DNA from: Cristatella mucedo
Taxonomy: Eukaryota > Bryozoa > Phylactolaemata > Cristatellidae
Assembly (NCBI GenBank): GCA_009760855.2
Contig: WPIO01000015.1
Coordinates: 763,001-827,000, forward strand
Length of the DNA stretch: 64,000 nt
Direction of reading: 5' to 3'
Every line of letters begins with the position of its first letter. Position 1 is the first letter of the stretch. The notes beneath the pieces are model-generated. The model was given only the letters and a program-made list of their open reading frames with translations. It made no database searches and was not told the DNA's origin. The translations under genes were made by a program, and so were the position numbers. Shown here in pieces: positions 53,611 to 64,000 of the stretch.

Positions 53611-54395
53611 ATTGCTCGAAATGTGTGCGACGTCTTTACAAACTGCCTAAATTTTGAAAGTTTCAATAAGAGGACTGCCTCCACAGCTAGCCGTCACATC
53701 CGATCCATTTCTAAGATTAGGGACTGTCTACCAAGGTGGGTTGCAAAGAATTTAACTAGCTCTCCGATTCTATCTCGGGTAGATTATGGCAATTCCATTT
53801 TGGCTGGGCTACCGGAAAAATCCACTAGGCCACTGCAGCTGGTGACAAATGGGACTTCAAGGCTAGCTAACTAATCCTGGAGGTTTTTCCGTGTGTCTCC
53901 TTTGCTAAAGGAGCTTCGATGGCTGCTTCCGGTTGATCACTGGATACAGAGTAAAGTTTCATGCTGACCCACAAAGCCCGCTGTGGTTTCGCTCCTTCAT
54001 AGCTAGCTGTACTGCTAAGCCAGTTTCAGCCTCATCGTGTCCTCTATTGAAAATAAATTGGTTGTTCTGCGTCCTCTTAAAGACTTTTGCTCTTCAGGTT
54101 CTCGACTGTGGAACTCACTTCCACAATTCTTACGCAACGATATCTACTCTCCTGCTGCTGACTGTGGCATACATTTTCCAGCTATATTGCTATTCTACTT
54201 CCATGATACTTACTATCTTAACTGCCGCATGAATTAGCTATGCTTCTCACTTTTCTTTGTGTGAGATGAAGTCTGTTGGCTAACATATGTGAAACGAAAG
54301 TCGCTCAGGCTTCGATGGGCCAGTATAAAACTCTCCAGCGTACCACCCACTTAGTCCCTGTGGCTTTGAGAAGTGACAGATAAGGAGACATTAAA
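53611..54395 (+). mobile_element. LINE-B C-terminal region and 3' end
   Basis: The frame 53623-53874 encodes NFESFNKRTASTASRHIRSI, SKIRDCLPRWVAKNLTSS, and VDYGNSILAGLPEKSTRPLQ. Downstream pieces encode RPLKDF...GSRLWNSLPQFL and the LINE-B 3' UTR, ending at ACATTAAATCACATTC. Diverged relative to the copy at 59568. Confidence 0.87.
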
Positions 54396-55589
54396 TCACA
54401 TTCATTTGCGTGCTTTTGCATGATGTTCTAAGAATGATAGCTTGTGTATTGTTAACTTTTAGTTATCACTTCTCTTGCAGCGGGTTAAATTCATCTGGAT
54501 AGTGATTCAGTTTTATTAGGGCTCTATCCAAAGGACCTGTTGTTTTTTATTGCTGATATAATTGAGATGGAAGACCAGCATTGCTTGACTTCGTAGTGTA
54601 TTTTTCGCTCTTCAGCCAGAATCTGAAATCCTTCCTCCGGATGCCTTCGATCTGAGACGGCCATTCGAGGGCCAGCCGGAGCCGAAGCAGTTTGCGCTAG
54701 CACACCACGAACTTCGACGCGTGCGGTCGCTGCTTTGCGTACTTCGTGTTATGGGAAGGCTGCAAACGCTAAATGACGCTGAGCCACCCGGATGCGTATA
54801 GCGCTGCCGGTCTGTTCCACGGCAAAGTCATCGCAGTGCAAGACAGAAACGAAGGTAACGTGCACTGTATTTTCACCCAAGCGGCTGGAGCCAACGGTAT
54901 TCGACATCGACAGGCCGCCACCCGAGACGGCAGAATTCAACCCGAACAATGCAAAGAGTTGCATGCTTTCGAAAGCTCCGGCTACCCATTCGTTGGCTGC
55001 AACGCACACGGCCGTCTATTAATGAGCTACGCGTAATGGATTGCGGACGACGCGCATGCGTTGCAGCAGCCTTGACCTCGCAATTGCTTCCGGTGCTGGA
55101 GGGCTGAAAAAACAGAGCGAAAATACATAAGCGGGGACGAGCCGGCTACTTGGCTTCTGCTCGTGCACCCTCTGCTTTTTTTTGCATGCTATGGCATTGG
55201 CGTCTGCGCGTCCGTCCGAACGCAGTCAATCGTTCTAGACCCGTAAGCAGTACTCGAAGGCGTGTCTTCACGCTAGCTTCGAAAGTCTGCGGCATGCTTA
55301 AGCACTAAAATTAAGCCTGCGAGATGTTTAAGCAATAGCACGCGTTCCGCACTGCACTGCCAAAGTGTAGACGTCCACGTGACGCAGCCGCGATGATGTG
55401 CAGGTGCACATTCATCCAACAGCGCCAGCGGCCAGTACAAGTAAGACCGAACTGACTCCACGCGGCCGATTCTAGCTCTTCCCCAATGAGCTGACCTCGG
55501 CTGCTCCTGCAACGGAGCAGGACTCTTAGAGTACCTAATGGAGGATTTGAGGTTGTTACAAGGTCCACCAAAAAGCGTGTGGCGCCATT
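54396..55589. other. Spacer with GC-richer block
   Basis: A good acceptor-like pyrimidine run ending CTTCAG lies near 54618 and is followed by a 60-codon open stretch (PPDAFDLRRPFEGQPEPKQF). A donor-like GAAG|GTAACG lies near 54857 but in a different frame. I do not call an exon. Confidence 0.3.
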
Positions 55590-56440
<851 letters not shown>

Positions 56441-56444
56441 TCAA

Positions 56445-56650
56445 TTGGCCACAGATCAGTTGAGTGGCTGCGTTTTCCCCATTTGCAAACGATTGACTGC
56501 ATTGGCGGGGATTACAGCATAAAGGAAGTTGCAGCAATCTAGGCGCCATGTCAGAAACACGTGACCTAGTTAGGCTATCGTACTCTTACCTAAGCAGGCT
56601 CTGACTTTGATGGTGCTCCTAAGCTGAAATTAGGCCGACTTGACGCACAC
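56445..56650 (-). mobile_element. LINE-A fragment
   Basis: The minus strand reads CVKSAYFQLRSTIKVRACLG, then WRLDCCNFLYAVIPANAVNR, the LINE-A segment between the reverse transcriptase and C-terminal regions. Its position next to 55590-56440 suggests a rearranged copy or a second insertion. Confidence 0.7.
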
Positions 56651-57074
56651 GACCACTTTACAGTTTTGACTGATACTTTTATTATTTGCGGCTCCAAAAT
56701 TGGTATGGTCACGAAGCGATTGTGGAAGAATCTAGGCTTGGGCAGCATAAAAGCTGAAGCTACTGTCCTGCATACCCGAGTGCCTTGGTGCTTTACCTAC
56801 AAGTCGCCAGCCCAAAGGCACGGTTCAAGACTTCACCGGTATCCGTAGCGGGCCGGCTGGGACTAGTACCATTACAATCGCTGTGTTTTCGGCCTAGTTC
56901 TTTTCTTACTTAGAAGCCGCAAAACCCCTTTTCTAACAATTTTTGAAGTACCTATACAAAATTTAGCTGCCCGATCGCGGAATTCAAAGGTGTTTATTAT
57001 TATTATTTATGCTGCTTCTCTGATATAACTTGGTCGTGCTTGTTACTTTAATACTCAGGCTGAATGTAAAAAAA
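56651..57074. other. Unassigned spacer
   Basis: No gene; a short (ATT)n at 56995-57008. Confidence 0.35.
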
Positions 57075-57215
57075 TACTAACTGATTCAACAGCCTCTTTT
57101 GTATAGAGACAGAAGAGCCTTTACGGCTATCAACACCGCTTGCAGTGGCAATAAAGGATTGCCCACTGCAGGATTCGAACCCACGACTTCGGGATCGAGG
57201 TCATGATAAGCAACC
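57075..57215 (-). mobile_element. SINE1 copy
   Basis: The reverse complement has GGGTTCGAATCCTGCAGTGG (B-box), GCAATCCTTTATTGCCACTG, GCTCTTCTGTCTCTATACAA and GAGGCTGTTGAATCAGTTAG. Head decayed. Confidence 0.87.
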
Positions 57216-57639
57216 GCCTTAGTTAGTGTGCAATCACGGCTAGCCGACCAGACTAACTAGGAAGCGCTTGTTGCGTCAGATGGAAAAGACTCGGTGGTTT
57301 ACGAATGGAAGTGCAAATATAGATATTAGAATATTATTAGCACGGGACTCTAATAAGCTACACCCGAAGGCGCACGAGGAGGCAGAAACACCGACCGAAC
57401 AACCAAAAAACCGAGCAACCTTGGCGCAAAATTTGCCAAGTTAATGTCGCAAGCAATCAATACGTCTCTGGTGAGTAACTAGCATGTTACTATTAAATTC
57501 AAGTTTACTTACAGCGTATCTCCTAACTGTGTTTTATTTCTGCACTAGGATCGCAGGTACACGGCGTAAGTTGCTATAAAAACTTGGAGCCTGTAATTCG
57601 AATGATTTTATCACGACATATGACGCGCACCCGAGCAAT
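57216..57639. other. Unassigned spacer
   Basis: No gene or repeat family recognised. Confidence 0.4.
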
Positions 57640-57975
57640 TGTCATCAGGGAAGTTCTAAAAGTATAGCGTGCTCCAGGGATCTGTGCTCGGTACACTTCG
57701 CTTTGCTATGTATGCCCTCCATCTCGCCGATGCAATCGCAAAGCGCAATTTAGGCTTTCACTTCTATGAAGACGACACGCAGCTGTACCTACGTCTTGAT
57801 CCCTTCCTGCATTCCAGCAAGACTAACTCTCACCTACGTTGTTGCATGTATATAGCTGACGTCGACACTTGGATGGAAACGAATTCCCTTTGCAACAAAT
57901 GTAAAGCGCCTAGAGAGAGATTGAGTTCTCTGAGGGCTCTTAATTAAGTGCATTATTATTATTATTATTATTAAC
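57640..57975 (+). mobile_element. Internally deleted LINE-A: YADD region fused to 3' tail
   Basis: The frame 57669-57947 encodes MLQGSVLGTLRFAMYALHLA, then KRNLGFHFYEDDTQLYLRLD and ADVDTWMETN. At about 57886 it passes without any intervening C-terminal or 3' UTR sequence into CCCTTTGCAACAAATGTAAA, the hairpin and (ATT)n. The active site YADD is changed to YEDD. A second example of an internal deletion that preserves the tail. Confidence 0.87.
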
Positions 57976-58429
57976 TCTCTCGAGTGATAGAAATAATTTA
58001 AAAATTAATAACCTAGTCATATAGCGTCCTAAGATAACTAGACCATATCCAAGTGCTTTAAAGCTCGCTACAAAAGAATTAATAACCAAGGGTTAATGAC
58101 AAGTGCGTTGTCTAGTTGCTCAGAAAGGCAAGCAAAAACAGCAGGTATCACGCCTAGGGTAGTATGCAAAAGCGTACAAGAGTCACTAGAGCCAATAGAT
58201 AGTAGGACCTCTGGTTGGTCAGATGCACGGAATAGTGCGCAGGTGAGCACGAAGAATAAGCAGGAAAAAAGATAAATTTACCGGGTTGAAGGGACAGCTG
58301 AGCGCTGACGAGACGCACCTTTGGCTGAGACTTGAATCGTGCAAGGTCCGAGCAGGTCGAAAGCGAGGCCGGAAGTAAGATCAATACTTTTGGTGGATAC
58401 GAACTGTCGGCTCATTGAAGGCGTTTAAA
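57976..58429. other. Spacer, faint reversed LINE-A tail at left
   Basis: ATATAGCGTCCTAAGATAAC and CAAGTGCTTTAAAG near 58018-58068 resemble a reversed hairpin. No gene. Confidence 0.35.
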
Positions 58430-58628
58430 AAAGAAAAATATCAGCTATTCTTTTTAGCATTATCGGTCGTTGTGAATTGTCCTTGTGTTCACTCCTGTAT
58501 GCCGACACAATACATTTCACCACTAACCAACTGATATGCTTCCACTCCAGCTTAAGCACATGGAAAGAGACTTAGTAGTACTCTAAAAGCGTTATACAAA
58601 TGTGATATAATTACAATTATTATTTTCT
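58430..58628 (+). mobile_element. LINE-A-like 3' UTR and tail
   Basis: GTTTAAAAAAGAAAAATATC, then CGTTGTGAATTGTCCTTGTG, then CTTAAGCACATGGAAAGAGA and ACAATTATTATT. Strongly diverged. Confidence 0.6.
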
Positions 58629-58989
58629 ATGATTTCATGATGAGATCTGCGAGTGTTTCTGTCTCGTTCGCAGCACAACTGTGGACATAATCCAGAGGTA
58701 AATGGTGGGGGGCATATAGGAATTTTGGGCGGGTTGCCAAACAATGCCAGGTACTCAGACTTGTAACACTGACCTAGAAATACTGACCAGGCAGCAGATA
58801 ATGAAGCGGAGTGCACATGAAGATAGGGAGCACGTGATATGATCGTATACTTCCGCAATTGAAATTACTCTTTGCTTTGTATTCAACTCCTTTCAGACAG
58901 TTGACTCCCTTACATTATATGCGAATATGGAAATGGACTTTTTAATAAAAAGAGGTAGCTCACATGACGATCTTCAAACAGATTTAAAA
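58629..58989. other. Unassigned spacer
   Basis: No gene recognised. The GGGGGGCATATAGG motif (58708) is reminiscent of the G-run elements at 38336 and 47703 but too short to assign. Confidence 0.35.
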
Positions 58990-59567
58990 TAAAGAAACTA
59001 GCAGTGCTAATAATATTAATGTATTTGTATAGCGCCATCAGAGGAACTTAATCTCTGTCTAGGCACTTTACAATAACTGCAGATGAAGTATGAGCATCCG
59101 ATTTGTGGTAGCGTGCAGAGTGTCAATATGCATAATACGGCTATTTGTAACATGCACGTGTGAGCACACGTAAACAAACAAAGGGAAAATCCTACGGAAT
59201 AAGCAAACCTGTAAGGAACTGGTTCTCGTTTAGCTTTTTTAAAATATCGTCAAGTCAAGGGGTATCGTGAGGTCAGCTGGAAATGAATTCCAGGCTTTGG
59301 GAGCATGCGAATTAAAGACACGGTCGCTAAACGATCTGAAATAAAAGAAAGGATGACACTATGCCTAGCTTGGCCGGTGAGTAGTTCTGATAGATAGGCT
59401 CGAGCTAGAGAATGAAGGTTCCCTAAGGATAAGCGACAGAGCCTTAAAGTCACCAATACTTGGCTTTAAAGTCAATACTTTGATTGGGGGTCAATGTATG
59501 GCTTGACTGGTAGCCCGTGCAGGTCGGCGAGAAGCGGTCCTGTAATGTGGCAACTGCGACATTTGCA
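58990..59567 (-). mobile_element. LINE-A C-terminal region and 3' end
   Basis: Reversed tail (ATGTATTTGTATAGCGCCAT, then TCTCTGTCTAGGCACTTTAC), 3' UTR and C-terminal coding pieces (RLCRLSLGNLHSLARAYLSE). LINE-B is inserted directly against its upstream edge at 59568. Confidence 0.82.
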
Positions 59568-60560
59568 ATGTAATGTATCTCCGTCTGTAAATCCACAAAC
59601 TCATAAAGACCATGTGGGTGTTACGCAGGAGAGTTTTGTATAGCGCACTCACAGCCTAAGCGGCTTTCGGTACGCATTCGGTAGCCAACAGACTTCGTCT
59701 CACGCAACAAAGAGAAAGTGGCAAGCATAGCAGACTCAGGAGAGCAGTTGAGGTAGTGAGTAGCGTAGAAGTAGCAGTTCAGGACCGCTGAAAAAGATGT
59801 GCCATAGTCGGCAGTAGGAGAGTAGTTGTCGTTGCATAAGAATTGTGGAAGCGAGTTCCACAGTCTAGGACCTGCAGACCTAAAGCTTTTGTCGCCAACT
59901 GTCTTTAAGCGGAGGAATGGGACAGCTAATTTATTGTCCACACAGGACCTGAGGGCGCGAACAGGCTGAAACTGATGCAGCAGTTCAGCTAGGTATGAAG
60001 GAGCCAAGCCGTGGCGGGCCTTGTGGGTCAGCGTAAGAACTTTGCTCTGTATCCTTTGCTCAACCAGCAACCATCCTAGCTATTTCAGCAAAGGAGACAC
60101 GTGCTCAAACCGCTGGGACTTGAAGACCAGCCTTGCAGCCATATTCATAGTCCGCTGTAGTGGCATAATAGCTTTCCTTGGCAGCCCAGCCAAAAGGGAA
60201 TTACAATAATCAAGCCGAGACAGAACTATAGAGCTAGTTAATTTTTTTACAAGCCACTGTGGGAGACAGCTCCTAATCTTGGATAGGGATCGGATGTGAT
60301 GGCTAGCTGTAGAGGCAGTCTTCTGAATGAAGCTTTTGAAATTAAGGCAGCTGTTGAACACGACACCTAAATTTCGAGCACGTGGTAATGGTCGCACAAT
60401 AGCATCACCTATTAGAAGAGCAAAGCCTTTTAATCCAGCCACACGCTTAGGGTGCCCTATGAGCAGCAGTTCGGTTTTATCATCATTTAATTTCAGGAAC
60501 TTTTCCGAGATCCAGGATCGAATATCGGCAAGGCAAGTATTCAGTTTCTCAGTAGACAAG
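59568..60560 (-). mobile_element. Best LINE-B copy, one in-frame stop
   Basis: Minus-strand frames 60080-60571 and 59621-60070 are one continuous frame broken by a single TAG (60071-60079 region, within LLK*LGW). It encodes LADIRSWISEKFLKLNDDKT, IGDAIVRPLPRARNLGVVFN, LDYCNSLLAGLPRKAI, FRSAGPRLWNSLPQFL and a long C-terminal tail. The 3' end has AATGTAATGTATCTC. 5' truncated just downstream of the YADD block. Its low damage suggests a recent insertion. Confidence 0.92.
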
Positions 60561-62302
60561 CCAAGCTGCACAGTTTCGGCCCTTCGGAGTTCCGTGGCTC
60601 TGTACGGGTGACTACTGCGATTTTAATAAGGAGCTACTGCGCTTTGCACTTCTGTAAATGCTATTAGTGAATACCAAGTGCAGATATAGTAGCTCTGAAG
60701 CGATTTAGATGTTTCTCCAGAGGGGACATCCGCTTTTTTTCTAATGAGGCTAGAAGGGCTGCTAAAGTGCACGTCGCGCCTTCCGACGGCGTTCAAGTCT
60801 CAGAATCCAGAGGGCCCGTTGCTTTTTAAAGCTGGTCATAATTTTAGTCGCGCAAAAGAGGAATTCCTTTTTGACAGTTGAAAGAGGTATGCAGGGCGGC
60901 GCGCTGCCCCCCCAGGGTCTCCGATCTATAATTCCATTTTAGTGTGTTAAAAGAGACTTCTGGGAGGCTGGCCTTCGGAGGCGACATGATTATCAGAAAA
61001 TCTTAGAGTATATCTAAACGAACGCTTAAACTAGCGATAAGAGTTAAAATAGACAAGTTGCTGACGACGATCCAAATAGATTTTCCGAACAGAACCGTAA
61101 ACTTGTACCGTGCCCGCAAGGGGCTTATCGGAACACTAAAATACTGGCTACGCCCTCGATCAGGAGCAGTTTTGCGAGTCTTTGCCCGGGCCTAGTATTC
61201 GCCAGCTCGGGGCGGCGGGGGGGGGGGTCAGAAGTCGAACATTCTTGCCAGCAGCCATGTCGTCGACATCAGTTGCCGGTTACTCCCTATGCTTCAGAGA
61301 AGGGCTGCGGGGAAGAAAAACCAGCTGACCTGGTCACCACACCCTTCCGAATACCACGGAAAGTGCTACATTTCATGTATAACCCGCTCCGGCGAGATTC
61401 GCCTCGCAGGGGCGTCACTGACCCATGCAATTTGCGACGGGGGGGCGTCCATCGACTAGCTTCGTCGAGCTCTAGCACGAACAAATTTTTGGCGGTTCAG
61501 TTTATATATTTAAAAAATTCGTATCCGATAAAGCCCACCCCTGAGAATGGTTTCTGGGTTTATTGTCAAGGTCGAGAGACCGCGCCGGCGCAAGCGGCCG
61601 GGAACGGAGCTTGGTTTCCGGGTCGTAGGTCAATGTCGACGATCGACCAATGGCATGCGCCGGAACTGCCGTCCGGCGGGAAGTCGTGTTAGTGCTTTAA
61701 GCGACTCCCGCCATCTGGGTTCGCGACGCTTCGAGTGCGAACGCTGTGTCGTCGCTGACTGGGAAAGCCGATAAGACGTAAGTAAGACTCAAACCTCAGG
61801 TCGTCGCGATAGTATCTAGTGTGGCAGTCAGTGCATCATCACCTGATAGCGGGTGACCGGCCTTGCCACATGCTAGGCTACCCGCCGCCGGGGAGGGGGG
61901 TTGGGGTGCCGACCGCAGGTTCCTTTGTGCTAAGGATCATTGTGGACCGACGGATTTTCGGTTGCCGCGCGCACACTGCGATTCGCGATTTCATCAGACT
62001 AGCCCGCGCCGAGCTCTTTAACGCCGCTCGCGGCTACCTTAAATTGGTCCCAGTCGCGGGGCCCGCAACGTCGCGTGGGATAGTCGTCGTGGGCCCGTGC
62101 AACTGCGGCTGACTCCGCGTAGCCTCACTGATACATCTAGCCCTAGTCATACCCTCGTTGGAATTCTAGCGCGGCAATAGCACATCTGCGAGTCATCCTA
62201 GACCTCGCTGTCTTTGCCCTTCCTGCTGCGCCCGTACCTAGCCCGATGTCCGTTTCCGGTTGAGCCCTACCCCAAAGCCATCGATTCTAAGCTGTTTGCT
62301 TT
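60561..62302. other. GC-variable spacer with no supported gene
   Basis: G-runs at 61211-61228 and 61439-61447. The 139-codon frame at 61273-61692 has no ATG-supported start and no known domain. Nothing else is identified in 1.7 kb. Confidence 0.4.
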
Positions 62303-62400
62303 GTAATGTAACGTAATGTATCTCTTTCTGTAACAACACAAGGGTGGGTGTTACGCTTTACAATTTTATTTCTAGCACTAAAAAGCCCAAGCGTCAGTTG
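62303..62400 (-). mobile_element. LINE-B extreme 3' fragment
   Basis: AATGTAACGTAATGTATCTC, then GGGTGGGTGTTACGC, the reversed LINE-B end. About 60-100 bases, diverged. Confidence 0.6.
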
Positions 62401-62403
62401 CTC

Positions 62404-63146
62404 ATAATAAGGATACCACGTCTAAGTTGGTCCATGCATTTGTGTCATCCTATCTTGACTTCTGCAACTCACTGCTTGCTGGCCTACCGGCATGTGCAAT
62501 CAGGCGATTACAGCTGATGCAAAACTCTCCAGCTAGGCTTGTCTGTCGTGATCGTCGCAGTTGCCACGTCACACCACTTCTCGTCGACCTGCCCTGGATC
62601 CCAGTAAAGCAAAGCATTGACTTCAAGGTTTTGTCGCTCACTTTTAGGTCCCTTCATTCTATGGCTCCAGCCTATCTGTCAGATATACTACCCCATCAGG
62701 CCAAGCATCGTACCACCCGCTTTTCGGAATCCAACAGTCTAGAAATACCTTGTACAAGCCTTAAATCCTTTGGAGACCGTGCATTTAGTTCGTATGCTCC
62801 CAAAGCCTGGAACTCCCTCCCGACTTGCGTCAGAACATCTCCTGACTTGACCACATTTAGAAAGAACTTGAAAACACCTATTTAGGACAGAATTTAGTGG
62901 GTCCCTGTGATTCGTCCTTCATGTGCTTATGCATGCTGACACTGCATGCTGCCACTAACCACACTTGCATGCTGACCCTGTGCATGTCACCCCTAACCAT
63001 GTTAGTCATGTGGCTTATCAAGCATGCTATTACTCACTGTTCAATCCCATTTCCCTTTGCAGCAAATGTAAAGCGCCTAGAATGAGATTGAGTTCTCTGA
63101 GGGCGCTTTATCAAGTGCATTATTATTATTATTATTATTATTATAC
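62404..63146 (+). mobile_element. LINE-A C-terminal region and 3' end, well preserved
   Basis: An open frame of 152 codons (62427-62885) encodes LDFCNSLLAGLPACAIRRLQ, PVKQSIDFKVLSLTFRSLHS, LKSFGDRAFSSYAPKAWNSL and TFRKNLKTPI, the C-terminal part. A small deletion near 62875 ends it early compared with the copy at 10881. 3' UTR, hairpin and (ATT)n are complete. 5' truncated. Confidence 0.93.
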
Positions 63147-63149
63147 TCA

Positions 63150-63280
63150 CACAACAAAGAGAGTGTGAGGAGCATTGGTGACTAAAAAGGGCAGACGGGG
63201 AAGTGAGCAGCATAGCATAGGAAGTATGAGCTTAGGGCTGCTAGAAATGACGTGCCAGTCGGCAGCAGGAACGTAATAAT
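63150..63280 (-). mobile_element. LINE-B-like fragment
   Basis: CAACAAAGAGAGTGTGAGG, then CATAGCATAGGAAGTATGAG, then GCCAGTCGGCAGCAGGAACG are diverged versions of the reversed LINE-B 3' region. Assignment is tentative. Confidence 0.5.
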
Positions 63281-63287
63281 TATTATT

Positions 63288-64000
63288 GAAATATGATATT
63301 TATCTCTTTCTGGGCACTTTGCATGTGTTGTAATGGAAACATGGTTACTAACACTTCACATATGGTTAGTGGTGTAACGTCTACAGTGTCAGCACGCATA
63401 AGCACAAAATGGGCATTCACGAGAACCCTGCAAGTGTGGTGAAGAACGTGCAAGTGTGGTAAGCACCGAGGCAATTTTAGCACCTTTTTTAAATGCTGTC
63501 AAGTCAAGAGATGTCGTGACATAAGTCGGAAGTTAGTTCCATGCTTTGGGAGCCTTTCAGATAAAGGACACGGCCTTTAACGGACTTGAAGTGGTTCGAG
63601 TCACTGGTAAACGATTTGAGTTGGAAGAGCGGGTGGTACAATGCCTAGCTTGGCTGTAGCGGAGTAGTTCTAATAGGTGAGCTGGAGCCAGAAAATGGAG
63701 CGACCTAGAAGTGAGTGACAGAGCCTTACAATCGATATGCTGCTTGATTGGAAAGTGGTACCGGCCGCTAGAAGTTGTGTAATGTGGCAACTGCAGTGCT
63801 CACGACAGACAAGGGTAGCTGCAGAGCTGTGCACCAACTGAAATTAATTGATTGCATAGGTCGGTAGCCCAGCAAGCAGTTATAGAAATCGAGAATGAAT
63901 GCCACAAATTACTGGATCAACTTGATGTATTATTCCTGCCTAAACAGGCCCAAGTTTTTCCAATATTAAGTAAGTGAAAGTTGGCAGACTTGACTGGAGC
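63288..64000 (-). mobile_element. LINE-A copy running off the window
   Basis: Reversed tail (TTTATCTCTTTCTGGGCACT), 3' UTR (ATGGTTAGTGGTGTAACG), then C-terminal coding pieces on the minus strand (FPIKQHIDCKALSLTSRSLH, RLPVTRTT), and further upstream LINE-A sequence to the window edge. Decayed. Confidence 0.8.

Noticed and set aside
54618-55036. Exon set in the GC-richer block after LINE-B
   Set aside because: The acceptor-like and donor-like sites are in incompatible frames and none of the three frames resembles a known family.
61273-61692. 139-codon protein gene
   Set aside because: No ATG-supported start, no recognisable domain, and overlapping frames on the opposite strand in GC-rich DNA.

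Overview
The window looks like nuclear DNA of an animal, most likely an invertebrate. It has split protein genes with GT-AG introns, many truncated non-LTR retrotransposons of the L2/CR1 type, tRNA-derived SINEs, a Ty3/Gypsy relic, long dinucleotide microsatellites, and no operon-like gene packing. The species cannot be named from the sequence. Most open reading frames are retrotransposon remains or chance frames.

The firmest host genes are two plus-strand paralogues of the dienelactone hydrolase (carboxymethylenebutenolidase, CMBL-like) family. Copy 1 (28311-30461) encodes 233 aa in three exons. Copy 2 (44829-52073) encodes 235 aa in three exons. Both have the same intron positions and phases, an identical exon 2 length (230 bases) and the complete Cys-Asp-His triad. 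They are a tandem duplication. Intron 2 is 760 bases in copy 1 and about 6 kb in copy 2, where retroelements have filled it. Weaker exon-like segments lie on the minus strand at about 26.7 kb and 33.95-34.09 kb, and on the plus strand at 34.48 kb.

The rest is repeat-dominated. I use working names. LINE-A is L2-like, with 3' ends carrying a conserved hairpin and an (ATT)n tail. LINE-B is a second L2/CR1-like family ending in ACATT repeats. LINE-C is an older third family. SINE1 is tRNA-derived with its own 3' tail. SINE2 is tRNA-derived with a 3' tail resembling LINE-A. Layout: 0.5-5.1 kb is nested LINE-A/LINE-B/SINE2; 7.0-8.8 kb has SINE1 and a Gypsy integrase relic split by LINE-B; 10.0-15.3 kb holds a tail-to-tail LINE-A pair, the best LINE-A reverse transcriptase and a broken LINE-B; 16.6-18.6 kb holds microsatellites, a C-rich minisatellite and a TTTAGGG-like tract; 19.4-27 kb is old LINE and SINE debris; 28.3-30.5 kb is hydrolase copy 1; 30.8-44 kb is repeats around a GC-rich block (35.2-37.7 kb); 44.8-52.1 kb is hydrolase copy 2; 52.4-64 kb is further LINE, SINE and microsatellite DNA.

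No new enzymatic or defence system is evident. The most interesting material is the relation between SINE2 and LINE-A through a shared 3' hairpin, internally deleted LINE-A derivatives that keep this tail, the duplicated hydrolase genes, and a few unassigned exon-like segments.
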